Origin: Kribbella rubisoli
Lineage (GTDB): Bacteria; Actinomycetota; Actinomycetes; Propionibacteriales; Kribbellaceae
Assembly: GCF_004217145.1 (NCBI RefSeq)
Contig: NZ_SHKR01000012.1
Span: 186,001 to 250,000, forward strand
Reading direction: 5' to 3'
DNA: 64,000 nucleotides
Shown here: positions 49,032 to 56,156 of the stretch, piece after piece
Layout of the letters: each line of letters opens with the position of its first letter
Position numbering within the stretch: the stretch's first letter is position 1
The notes under the pieces: generated by a model
Told to the model about the DNA's origin: nothing
What the model saw: only the letters and a program-made list of their open reading frames with translations
Database searches by the model: none
Program-made: the position numbers and the translations under genes

Positions 49032-49892
49032 TTAAGCTGCTGCTGTTGCTGTCTTGATGTCTACCGGCGTGATCGGCGCCCCGTCCTGCGGCCCGTTCTG
49101 CGGCGTCACGCCGGCCTCCGCCACCTTGTCGATCAGCTTCGCGCTCGCCTCGTCGATCGTCCCGAACGCCGTGTACTGCGGCGTCAGCCCCGACGCATCG
49201 CCGTACACGATGAAGAACTGACTCCCGTTCGTATTAGCCCCGGAGTTGGCCATCGCGAGCACACCCCGCCCGTACTTCAGCGTCGGATAAACCTCATCCG
49301 CGAAGCTGTACCCCGGCCCGCCGGACCCGCTCCCGGTCGGATCGCCGCACTGCAGCACCTGCAGACCCTCGCCGACCGTCAACCGATGGCACTTGGTGTT
49401 GTCGAAGTACTTCTGCCCGACCAGGCTCAAGAAGTTCTTCACCGTGCATGGCGCCAGCGCGCTGTCCAGCGTCAGCTGCAGATCGCCGATCGACGTATCC
49501 AGGCTGACCTTCGACGTACCCGACGCCTTGGTCTTCCCGTCGGCCGGCGGGTTCACCTTCTTGCTGGCCGGCTCGGCGCTCTTCTTGTACGTGCAGTTGA
49601 CCTCGGCCGCGAGCGGCGTCGCCCGCTTCGGCGCCGGCGCCATCGCGGTCGGAATACTCGACGGCTTGTTGTCCGGCCCCGCCGAAGCCTGGTCACCCGA
49701 CGCGGCGGCCGGCTTGTCGTCACCACCTACCCCGAACACCACGAAGACCCCGACGATCACCACGACGACCGTCGCGACCGAGGCGATCGTGACCGCCAGG
49801 TTCCGCCGCTGCCGGCGCCGCTCGATCTCCCGCTCGGCCAGCCGCTTCGCCTTCCGCGCCGCCAGCTGCTGCTGATGGGTCTTCTTGGACAT
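49032..49892 (-). CDS. Membrane-anchored cyclophilin-type peptidyl-prolyl isomerase
   Basis: A 286-residue protein with a basic cytoplasmic N-terminus, one membrane helix at about 32-53 (VTIASVATVVVVIVGVFVVFG), a Pro/Ala-rich linker and an external cyclophilin domain (about 125-283). The core FLSLVGQKYFDNTKCHRLT and GVLAMANSGANTNGSQFFIVYGD contain the active-site Arg/Gln-Phe pattern of cyclophilins with a few substitutions (NGSQFFI is intact). It should fold or chaperone secreted proteins at the outer face of the membrane. GGAGGG seven nt before the ATG fixes the start; a longer upstream frame has no match. Confidence 0.92.
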   Translation of the reverse strand: MSKKTHQQQLAARKAKRLAEREIERRRQRRNLAVTIASVATVVVVIVGVFVVFGVGGDDKPAAASGDQASAGPDNKPSSIPTAMAPAPKRATPLAAEVNCTYKKSAEPASKKVNPPADGKTKASGTSKVSLDTSIGDLQLTLDSALAPCTVKNFLSLVGQKYFDNTKCHRLTVGEGLQVLQCGDPTGSGSGGPGYSFADEVYPTLKYGRGVLAMANSGANTNGSQFFIVYGDASGLTPQYTAFGTIDEASAKLIDKVAEAGVTPQNGPQDGAPITPVDIKTATAAA

Positions 49893-50023
49893 GCAGTAAC
49901 CCTCCTCACCGGAATGCCTGCACGGGAACCTACAGCGAAAACCTGAGAACTGTCTGTCAATCCAGCCACCGACCCCAAACCGAAACCCCACCCGCCCAGC
50001 CCCCGCCCAGCCCAGCTCAGCGG

Positions 50024-50085
50024 CACTTTGTGCATGAAATCCGCACCGGTCGCCCACGGAGCACGCGGATCCGGTGCACAAAGTG
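50024..50085. repeat. Composite inverted repeat, CACTTTGTGCA arms
   Basis: Outer arms CACTTTGTGCA (50024-50034) and TGCACAAAGTG (50075-50085) are perfect over 11 bp. After a symmetric 4-nt internal loop, inner arms ATCCGC (50039-50044) and GCGGAT (50065-50070) pair as well. The element lies in non-coding DNA. Confidence 0.85.
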
Positions 50086-50104
50086 GCCCAGGAATCGGCC
50101 CGCG

Positions 50105-50401
50105 CTAGACCCAACCGCGCGACGCCCAAGCGAACACTGGATCCGGCGGATGCACCGGGAACGGGGTCGCGGCGTGCATCCGCCGGCCGTGGTCCTGAAG
50201 CGCGGGCTGACCGAGCGTCAAGGAATCGGCCACGTCGGCAAGCATCTCGCTGATGCCCTCGCGGAGGTCGACGATGAGACTGCAGTCAGTGCCGGCGTCG
50301 CCGATCGGGAGGAACGCGTCGAGCCAGTCGAAGGCGCGAGTACCAGCCGGGTCCCGCCCGGTCCACGCAGTCTCCCTCGCGCGCCCCCCGGAAACGCCCA
50401 C
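50105..50401 (-). pseudogene. Possible remnant of a larger gene (98 codons)
   Basis: An open frame whose last ~80 residues have protein-like composition (FDWLDAFLPIGDAGTDCSLI, then VDLREGISEMLADVADSLTL and HPPDPVFAWASRGWV), unlike the Arg-rich noise of antisense frames. The middle recalls the WLPIADDGxGxxLxVDL pattern of SMI1/KNR4 (SUKH) proteins, but that is a faint match. The only start is a GTG at 50401 with no ribosome site and an unusual N-terminus, so it may be the C-terminal remnant of a lost gene. It could also be a chance frame. Confidence 0.35.
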
Positions 50402-50460
50402 CGTCGAAGGCGGCCGTCGCGGAGCGGTGGCCTTTTGGCGTGGTGTTCTTGAGGGGTTTG

Positions 50461-52233
50461 TCAGTCTTTGATTTCGCAGATGGGGGCGCCGGCGGAGACG
50501 GTGGCGCCTACCTCGGCGGATAGGCCGGTGATGGTGCCGGACTTGTGGGCGTTGAGGGGTTGTTCCATCTTCATGGCTTCTAGGACGACGATGAGGTCGC
50601 CTTCGGCCACGGTGGCGCCTTCTTCGACGGCGATTTTGACGATGGTGCCTTGCATGGGTGAGGTGAGGGAGTCGCCGGAGGCGGCCGAGTTCTTGGTTCC
50701 GCCGGCGCGCCGGGACGGCTTCTTCTTGGAGGTAGTGGCAACGGCGGCTCCGACAGCGCCGAGACCCGCCGGCAGTACGACTTCGAGTCGCTTGCCGCCG
50801 ACCTCGACGGTCACCTTCTCGCGTTCGCCGTCCTCGGACGGTTCGGCGAGCGGACCGTCGTACGGCGTGAGCTGGTTGTCGTACTCCGTCTCGATCCACC
50901 GCGTGTGGACCTTGAACCCGTCCGTCCCGACGAACGCCGGATCCGACACAACAGCCTGGTGGAACGGGATGACAGTAGGCATCCCCTCGACGACGAACTC
51001 ACGCAACGCCCGCCGCGACCGCTCCAGCGCCTGCTGACGATCCCGACCGCTGACGATCAGCTTCGCGACCAGCGAGTCGAACGCTCCCGGCACGGTCTCG
51101 CCCTGGTCGTACCCACCGTCGAGCCGCACCCCAGGACCCGACGGCGCATGCCACCGAGTCAGCGTCCCGGGCGCCGGCAGGAACCCGCGCCCGCCGTCCT
51201 CCGCGTTGATCCGGAACTCGATCGAGTGCCCCGAAACCTCCGGATCGTCATAGCCCAATGGCTCGCCCTGAGCGATCCGGAACATCTCCCGCACCAGGTC
51301 CAGCCCCGTGACCTCCTCGGACACCGGGTGCTCGACCTGCAGCCGCGTGTTCACCTCGAGGAACGAGATCAGCCCGTCCTGCCCGACCAGGAACTCGCAC
51401 GTCCCGGCCCCGACGTACCCCGCCTCGCGCAGGATCTTCTTCGACGAGTCGTACAGAAGCGAAAGCTGCTCAGCGGACAAGAAAGGAGCCGGCGCCTCCT
51501 CGACGAGCTTCTGGTACCGGCGCTGTAGCGAGCAGTCTCGCGTCGACACCACGACAACGTTGCCGTGGGCATCGGCCAGGCACTGGGTCTCGACGTGCCG
51601 CGGCTTGTCCAGGTACCGCTCGACGAAGCACTCGCCCCGCCCGAAGGCGCTCACCGCCTCGCGGGTCGCGGACTCGAACAGCTCCGGGATCTCCTCCATG
51701 GTCCGCGCGACCTTCATCCCGCGACCACCTCCGCCGTACGCCGCTTTGATCGCGATCGGCAGCCCGTACTCCTCGGCGAAGGCAACGACCTCGGACGCAT
51801 CGGCGACCGGATCAGGCGTCCCCGGAACCTGCGGCGCGCCGACCTTCTCCGCGATGTGCCGCGCCTTGACCTTGTCGCCGAGCGAGTCGATCGCCGACGG
51901 CGGCGGCCCGATCCAGATCAGCCCGGCATCGATCACGGCCTGGGCGAACTCGGCGTTCTCGGCCAGGAACCCGTAACCCGGATGTACGGCGTCCGCGCCC
52001 GAGCGTGCCGCCACGTCCAGGATCTTGGCGATGTTCAGGTAGGAGTCGGCCGGTGTCGACCCGTCCAGCGCATACGCCTCGTCGGCGAGCCGGACGAACA
52101 GCGCGTCGCGGTCCTGGTCGGCGTACAGCGCGACGCTGCCCAGTCCCGCATCGGCGGCGGCCCGGACGACCCGGACGGCGATCTCGCCCCGGTTCGCGAC
52201 CAGCACCTTGGTGATCTGCTTGCTGTCGGACAC
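50461..52233 (-). CDS. Acyl-CoA carboxylase alpha subunit (biotin carboxylase-BCCP)
   Basis: A 590-residue biotin-dependent carboxylase subunit, of the AccA3/PccA type in actinobacteria. The biotin carboxylase part (about 1-450) has [14 protein letters not shown], the ATP-grasp glycine loop [12 protein letters not shown], and [16 protein letters not shown]. The C-terminal biotinyl domain (about 520-590) carries the attachment Lys in [10 protein letters not shown]. It supplies carboxybiotin to a separate carboxyltransferase beta subunit (not in this window) to make malonyl- or methylmalonyl-CoA. The GTG start has GGGAG six nt upstream. An Ala/Lys-rich linker (about 490-520) joins the two parts. 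Confidence 0.93.
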   Translation of the reverse strand: MSDSKQITKVLVANRGEIAVRVVRAAADAGLGSVALYADQDRDALFVRLADEAYALDGSTPADSYLNIAKILDVAARSGADAVHPGYGFLAENAEFAQAVIDAGLIWIGPPPSAIDSLGDKVKARHIAEKVGAPQVPGTPDPVADASEVVAFAEEYGLPIAIKAAYGGGGRGMKVARTMEEIPELFESATREAVSAFGRGECFVERYLDKPRHVETQCLADAHGNVVVVSTRDCSLQRRYQKLVEEAPAPFLSAEQLSLLYDSSKKILREAGYVGAGTCEFLVGQDGLISFLEVNTRLQVEHPVSEEVTGLDLVREMFRIAQGEPLGYDDPEVSGHSIEFRINAEDGGRGFLPAPGTLTRWHAPSGPGVRLDGGYDQGETVPGAFDSLVAKLIVSGRDRQQALERSRRALREFVVEGMPTVIPFHQAVVSDPAFVGTDGFKVHTRWIETEYDNQLTPYDGPLAEPSEDGEREKVTVEVGGKRLEVVLPAGLGAVGAAVATTSKKKPSRRAGGTKNSAASGDSLTSPMQGTIVKIAVEEGATVAEGDLIVVLEAMKMEQPLNAHKSGTITGLSAEVGATVSAGAPICEIKD

Positions 52234-52298
52234 AGCTGACTCCCTTCGGCTGGCCCGAGTCTAGGGTCAACCAGCCGTTGAAGGAGACAGGGCGTTCC

Positions 52299-52742
52299 TC
52301 ACACCACGGCGGGTTGCCGCTCGAAGAGTGACTCCAGTACGACGACGGTCTGTGTGCTGGTCACGCCGTTCACCTCGTGGAGAGCGCGGAGCGTGGCCTG
52401 CAGGTCCTCGGTGGTTGTTGTCCGCACCTTCACGAGGACGGACGCCGGTCCCGCGATGATGTGCGCCTCCTCGACCGCCGGGATGTCCAGCAATGCCTCG
52501 CGGGAATCGCCCATCCAGGCGTTCGCTTCGAGGAGGACGAACGCGAGTACGCCGTGGCCGAGCGCGGTCGGGTCGACGTCGATCGTCGTACGCCGGATCA
52601 CGCCGGCGGCCTTCAGCTTGCGCACCCGTTCGTGGGCCGATCCGGCCGACAACCCGGCGACCTCCCCGAGCGCGGCGTACGACTGCCCGGCATCCTCCTG
52701 CAGCGCAGCCAGGAGCTTGCGATCCACATCATCTATGGTCAT
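52299..52742 (-). CDS. Lrp/AsnC-family regulator
   Basis: A 147-residue Lrp-type regulator. The N-terminal winged HTH (about 4-60: DDVDRKLLAALQEDAGQSYAALGEVAGLSAGSAHERVRKL in parts) is followed by the RAM ligand-binding domain (GVLAFVLLEAN..., HIIAGPASVLVKVRT). AAGG five nt before the ATG supports the start. It diverges from the first SMP-30 lactonase gene across 60 bp and probably controls it. Lrp proteins usually sense amino acids or related metabolites; the ligand here is unknown. Confidence 0.9.
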   Translation of the reverse strand: MTIDDVDRKLLAALQEDAGQSYAALGEVAGLSAGSAHERVRKLKAAGVIRRTTIDVDPTALGHGVLAFVLLEANAWMGDSREALLDIPAVEEAHIIAGPASVLVKVRTTTTEDLQATLRALHEVNGVTSTQTVVVLESLFERQPAVV

Positions 52743-52802
52743 AGACACCTTGATCCATATCTCATTCTGTTCGAACCGATGATAACAGGATACAGTTCGG
52801 AT

Positions 52803-53705
52803 ATGACGATCACCCTCTCCAACACCCTGCCGCGGATCCGCGCCGAGTTGGTGGTGCTCGACGAGCGTTTCGCCCGCATCGCCGGCGACGAGTACGTCGA
52901 GTGCCTGTACGACGGCGGCCGCTGGCTCGAAGGACCGGCGTACTCGCCCGCCTGGCGCTGCCTGATCTTCAGCGACATCCCGAACGACCGGATGCTCCGC
53001 TGGGACGAGGTCTCCGGACACGTCAGCGTGTTCCGCGAGCCGTCGGGCTACGTCAACGGCAACACCGTCGACCGCGCCGGCCGCCTGATCAGCTGCTCAC
53101 AGGGCGATCGCCAGGTCGTCCGGACGGAGTACGACGGCAGCCGCACCGTGCTCGCCTCGCACCTCGGCAGCAAACGGCTCAACAGCCCGAACGACGTCGT
53201 CGAACACAGCGACGGCTCGATCTGGTTCACCGATCCGCCGTACGGGATCACCTCGAACTACGAGGGTCATGCGGCCGAGCAGGAGCTCGACGGCTGCCAC
53301 GTCTACCGGATCGCGCCGGACGGCGTACTGACCGTGGTCGCGGACGACTTCATCCGCCCGAACGGGCTCGCGTTCACGCTGGACGAGCAGCAGCTGTACG
53401 TCGTCGACACCCCGGGGAAGCACATCCGGCGTTTCGACGTCGACGGCGAGAAGCTGATCGGCGGCGAGGTGTTCGCGCCCTGCGTGGCCGGGATGTTCGA
53501 CGGGATCCGGGTGGACAGCGCCGGCCGGGTCTGGGCGGCGACGCACGAGGGCGTGCACTGCTTCGACCCGGACGGCACGTTGATCGGCAAGCTGCTGCTG
53601 CCGAATGTCGTGTCCAACCTGACCTTCGGCGGTCCCAAGGGCAACCGCCTGTTCATCACCGCCACCACGTCCGTGTGGTCGTGGTTGACGACGGCTCAGC
53701 GGTAG
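52803..53705 (+). CDS. SMP-30/gluconolactonase family protein (copy 1)
   Basis: A 300-residue six-bladed beta-propeller of the SMP-30/gluconolactonase/LRE family, which hydrolyses sugar lactones with a divalent metal. The metal-site Glu is in RWLEGPAYSP, the Asn in RPNGLAF and the Asp in the SPNDVV/DGIRVDS segments. TACAGT at 52791-52796 lies 6 nt before the ATG, a leaderless promoter. It faces an Lrp regulator. A close paralogue lies at 55227; the two share long identical blocks such as KRLNSPNDVV, DGSIWFTDP and NRLFITATTSV. Confidence 0.88.
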   Translation: MTITLSNTLPRIRAELVVLDERFARIAGDEYVECLYDGGRWLEGPAYSPAWRCLIFSDIPNDRMLRWDEVSGHVSVFREPSGYVNGNTVDRAGRLISCSQGDRQVVRTEYDGSRTVLASHLGSKRLNSPNDVVEHSDGSIWFTDPPYGITSNYEGHAAEQELDGCHVYRIAPDGVLTVVADDFIRPNGLAFTLDEQQLYVVDTPGKHIRRFDVDGEKLIGGEVFAPCVAGMFDGIRVDSAGRVWAATHEGVHCFDPDGTLIGKLLLPNVVSNLTFGGPKGNRLFITATTSVWSWLTTAQR

Positions 53706-55087
53706 GACTTCGAGACACCGTCCAGCAGTCGCTCGAGGGTGTCGTACGTCGGGGTGTCCGCGACGTCGATGACCTCCTTCGCGACCGGGACCCGGTTCTG
53801 GCTGACGACGTTCGCGAACTGCGACTCGTCGGCGGTCCGGAACCCGTGCCGGGCCGCGAGCTCCTGCAGGTCGGTGTCGGTCGACAACAGCTCGCCGAGC
53901 TTCTCGCCGTTGGCGTTCAGCGAGACCAGCGTGTGCTTGGACTGGATCGTCGGCGACGGGTACATCAGCACCATGCCCGGCTTGAGCTTGTGGTGTACGG
54001 CGGCGTCCACGAACTGCGCCTCGTAGATGTTCACCATCGGCGACTTGCCCATCCCGAGCGCCAGGTAGTCGTCGAACGGGCCCTCGCTGGAGCTGTCGGT
54101 GTAGCCCTGGTTGACGAACAGCGGCGCGACCAGCGGCAGCACCTTCTTCTCGTCCGCCTCGCTCTGCACCACATTGTTGTGGTTGGCGACATAACTGACG
54201 ATCGACAGGAACATCGCCGCCGAGTTCGAGGTGCGCGGGTCGGTGGTGGTGACCAGGATCTTCTTGTTCACCGGGTACGTCGTGTTGCCGCGGATATTGG
54301 TCCAGCGCCAGCCCGCCTTGGCCAGGTCGACATACCTGCGGACATCGAAGTACCAGATGCCGTTGACCTGCTTGGCGATCCCGGTCGCGGACAGCAGGCC
54401 GACGATCGGCTGGTACGTCGCGATCGCCATCGGCGACGAGAACACGGCGTACTTCTTGCCGCTGACCGCGGGCCGGCCGGCGGTCGGTTGCAGGATGCGC
54501 TCTGCCGCGACGGTGCTGGAGGGGAATGCGAAGTCGTACTTGCTGAGGTCGACCGAGGTGGCGATCTCGCGCGACCCGGCGGTGTCGATCTTGACCTCGA
54601 AACCGTGCTTGGCGAGGGCCGCCATCACGTCGGGATCGTCGAAGAGCTTCTCCGAGCCGATCACGCCGCTGACGGTGATGAGACCGGTCTGGGCCTGTAC
54701 GTCGCTGCCGTTGCGGACGACGAGCACGGTGGCGACGGTCGCGAGTACCAGCACGCCTGCGACCGCGGCCGGGAGGGCGATCGGGATGCGCTGTCGCCAG
54801 CTACCTGGCTCTGCGGTCTGCTGCGCGGGCGTCGGCGTACCCCCAACTGGCGGGCCGGCGTGCGACTCGGGCTGCGGGGTCAGCTCCTGGCGGGCCATGC
54901 GTTCGATCAGGATCGGGACATAGTCGCGGACGCGGTCGCCGTCGAACTGGCGGCGGGCCGCCGCGACGGCGGTTTCGATGTCTTCAGGAGTATGGATGTC
55001 GGCGAAGCTGTCGTTGAGACGGCGGGTGAGGTTCTCGATCGCCTTCTCTTCGCGAACAGTGTCGAGCGTCAAAGGATGTCTCCACAT
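53696..55087 (-). CDS. Membrane-anchored protein with substrate-binding-like domain
   Basis: A 463-residue protein. The cytoplasmic N-terminus (about 1-70) is a helical domain with DIHTPEDIETAVAAARRQFDGD, a motif I recall as a three-helix-bundle dimerisation module in actinobacterial proteins. A Pro-rich linker and one membrane helix (about 102-124) lead to an external domain of ~330 residues (ITVSGVIGSEKLFDDPDV onward) that resembles extracytoplasmic solute-binding proteins. It has no lipobox and no linked ABC permease. It lies between the two SMP-30 genes on the other strand, overlapping the first by 10 bp. Start ATG at 55087; a GTG one codon earlier is possible. Confidence 0.75.
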   Translation of the reverse strand: MWRHPLTLDTVREEKAIENLTRRLNDSFADIHTPEDIETAVAAARRQFDGDRVRDYVPILIERMARQELTPQPESHAGPPVGGTPTPAQQTAEPGSWRQRIPIALPAAVAGVLVLATVATVLVVRNGSDVQAQTGLITVSGVIGSEKLFDDPDVMAALAKHGFEVKIDTAGSREIATSVDLSKYDFAFPSSTVAAERILQPTAGRPAVSGKKYAVFSSPMAIATYQPIVGLLSATGIAKQVNGIWYFDVRRYVDLAKAGWRWTNIRGNTTYPVNKKILVTTTDPRTSNSAAMFLSIVSYVANHNNVVQSEADEKKVLPLVAPLFVNQGYTDSSSEGPFDDYLALGMGKSPMVNIYEAQFVDAAVHHKLKPGMVLMYPSPTIQSKHTLVSLNANGEKLGELLSTDTDLQELAARHGFRTADESQFANVVSQNRVPVAKEVIDVADTPTYDTLERLLDGVSKSYR

Positions 55088-55180
55088 CACGGTGTCTGAC
55101 TCCGGCGCCGTGCTCTGCGCCCCCGTTCGGCGCCACGCACATCCTTCCGGCCGAGAGGTCCAACCGACGGCCATCACGGA

Positions 55181-55204
55181 TAGGCTCAGCTGAAAGCGTT
55201 TGCA
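55181..55204 (+). promoter_or_regulatory. Promoter with LacI-type operator before SMP-30 copy 2
   Basis: TAGGCT at 55181-55186 is a -10 candidate. TGAAAGCGTTTGCA at 55191-55204 follows it at the expected start point and fits the LacI-family pattern TGnnAnCGnTnnCA. The gene begins 22 nt later. Confidence 0.65.
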
Positions 55205-55226
55205 GCCGAGTTCGTGAGGAGTCGTG

Positions 55227-56156
55227 ATGACGGGAATTCTCGAGCCGTTGGCAGGGACCGCACCGGCCGTCTGGGAGAAGCTGGACGACAGGTTCGCCGG
55301 GATCCGCGGAGACAACAAGCTCGAGCGGCTGTGGACCGGCGGTCGCTGGGTCGAGGGCCCGGTGTACTCCGCCGCGGGGCGGTACCTGCTCTGGAGCGAC
55401 ATCCCGAACGACCGGATCCTGCGCTGGGACGAGACGTCGTACCAGGTCTCCGTCTTCCGGCACCCGGCCGGCAACACCAACGGCCACACCCGCGACACCG
55501 AGGGCCGGCTCGTCAGCTGCGAGCACGGCAACCGGCGGGTGACGCGGACCGAGCACCACGGCGGCATCACGGTGCTGGCCCACGAGTACGACGGGAAGCG
55601 GCTGAACAGCCCGAACGACGTCGTGGTCAAGCGTGACGGCTCGATCTGGTTCACGGATCCGGCGTACGGGATCGACAGCGACTACGAGGGCTACAAGGGC
55701 GAGATCGAGACCGGCGGGTGTCATGTGTACCGCGTCGGGACGGACGGCGCGCTGACCCGGGTCGCGGACGACTTCAACCGGCCGAACGGGATCGCGTTCT
55801 CACCGGACGAGTCGTTGCTCTACATCTCCGACTCGGAGGAGGGCACGCTCCGCGTCTTCACCGTCGACGGCGACAAGCTCTCCGGCGGCGAACTGTTCGC
55901 CGAATGCGGCAACGGCATCTTCGACGGCTTCCGCCTCGACACGGCCGGCCGGGTCTGGGCCAGTGCGGCCGACGGCGTCCACATCTACCACCCAGACGGC
56001 ACCCTCCTCGGCAAACTCCTGGTCCCCGAAACCGTCAGCAACCTCACCTGGGGCGGCCCCAAACGCAACCGCCTCTTCATCACCGCGACAACCTCTGTCT
56101 ACTCCCTGCTCACCACGGTCAACGGCGCCCCGGAGGCCTACGGCCCACGTGTCTGA
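55227..56156 (+). CDS. SMP-30/gluconolactonase family protein (copy 2)
   Basis: A 309-residue sugar-lactonase-type beta-propeller, paralogous to the gene at 52803. Metal-site residues are kept (RWVEGPVYS, SPNDVV, RPNGIAF, DGFRLDT). GAGGAG five nt before the ATG favours this start over the GTG three bases earlier. A LacI-type operator in the promoter suggests sugar control, different from the Lrp/leaderless arrangement of copy 1. The stop lies within the start of the NB-ARC regulator (8-bp overlap), so the two are translationally coupled. Confidence 0.88.
   Translation: MTGILEPLAGTAPAVWEKLDDRFAGIRGDNKLERLWTGGRWVEGPVYSAAGRYLLWSDIPNDRILRWDETSYQVSVFRHPAGNTNGHTRDTEGRLVSCEHGNRRVTRTEHHGGITVLAHEYDGKRLNSPNDVVVKRDGSIWFTDPAYGIDSDYEGYKGEIETGGCHVYRVGTDGALTRVADDFNRPNGIAFSPDESLLYISDSEEGTLRVFTVDGDKLSGGELFAECGNGIFDGFRLDTAGRVWASAADGVHIYHPDGTLLGKLLVPETVSNLTWGGPKRNRLFITATTSVYSLLTTVNGAPEAYGPRV

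Larger units (their letters stand above)
49893..50460. other. 568-bp region with hairpin element and doubtful gene remnant
   Basis: Between the cyclophilin start and the end of the carboxylase subunit gene there is no well-supported gene. 49900-50020 is the cyclophilin promoter side with low-complexity CCCAGC runs. 50024-50085 holds a long inverted repeat. 50105-50401 has a possible C-terminal protein remnant on the minus strand. 50408-50440 can form an imperfect hairpin (GGCC-rich) that could end the carboxylase transcript. Confidence 0.6.

Noticed and set aside
50811..51528. Additional genes within the carboxylase subunit region on the plus strand
   Set aside because: Antisense frames over an intact biotin carboxylase; no ribosome site or domain.
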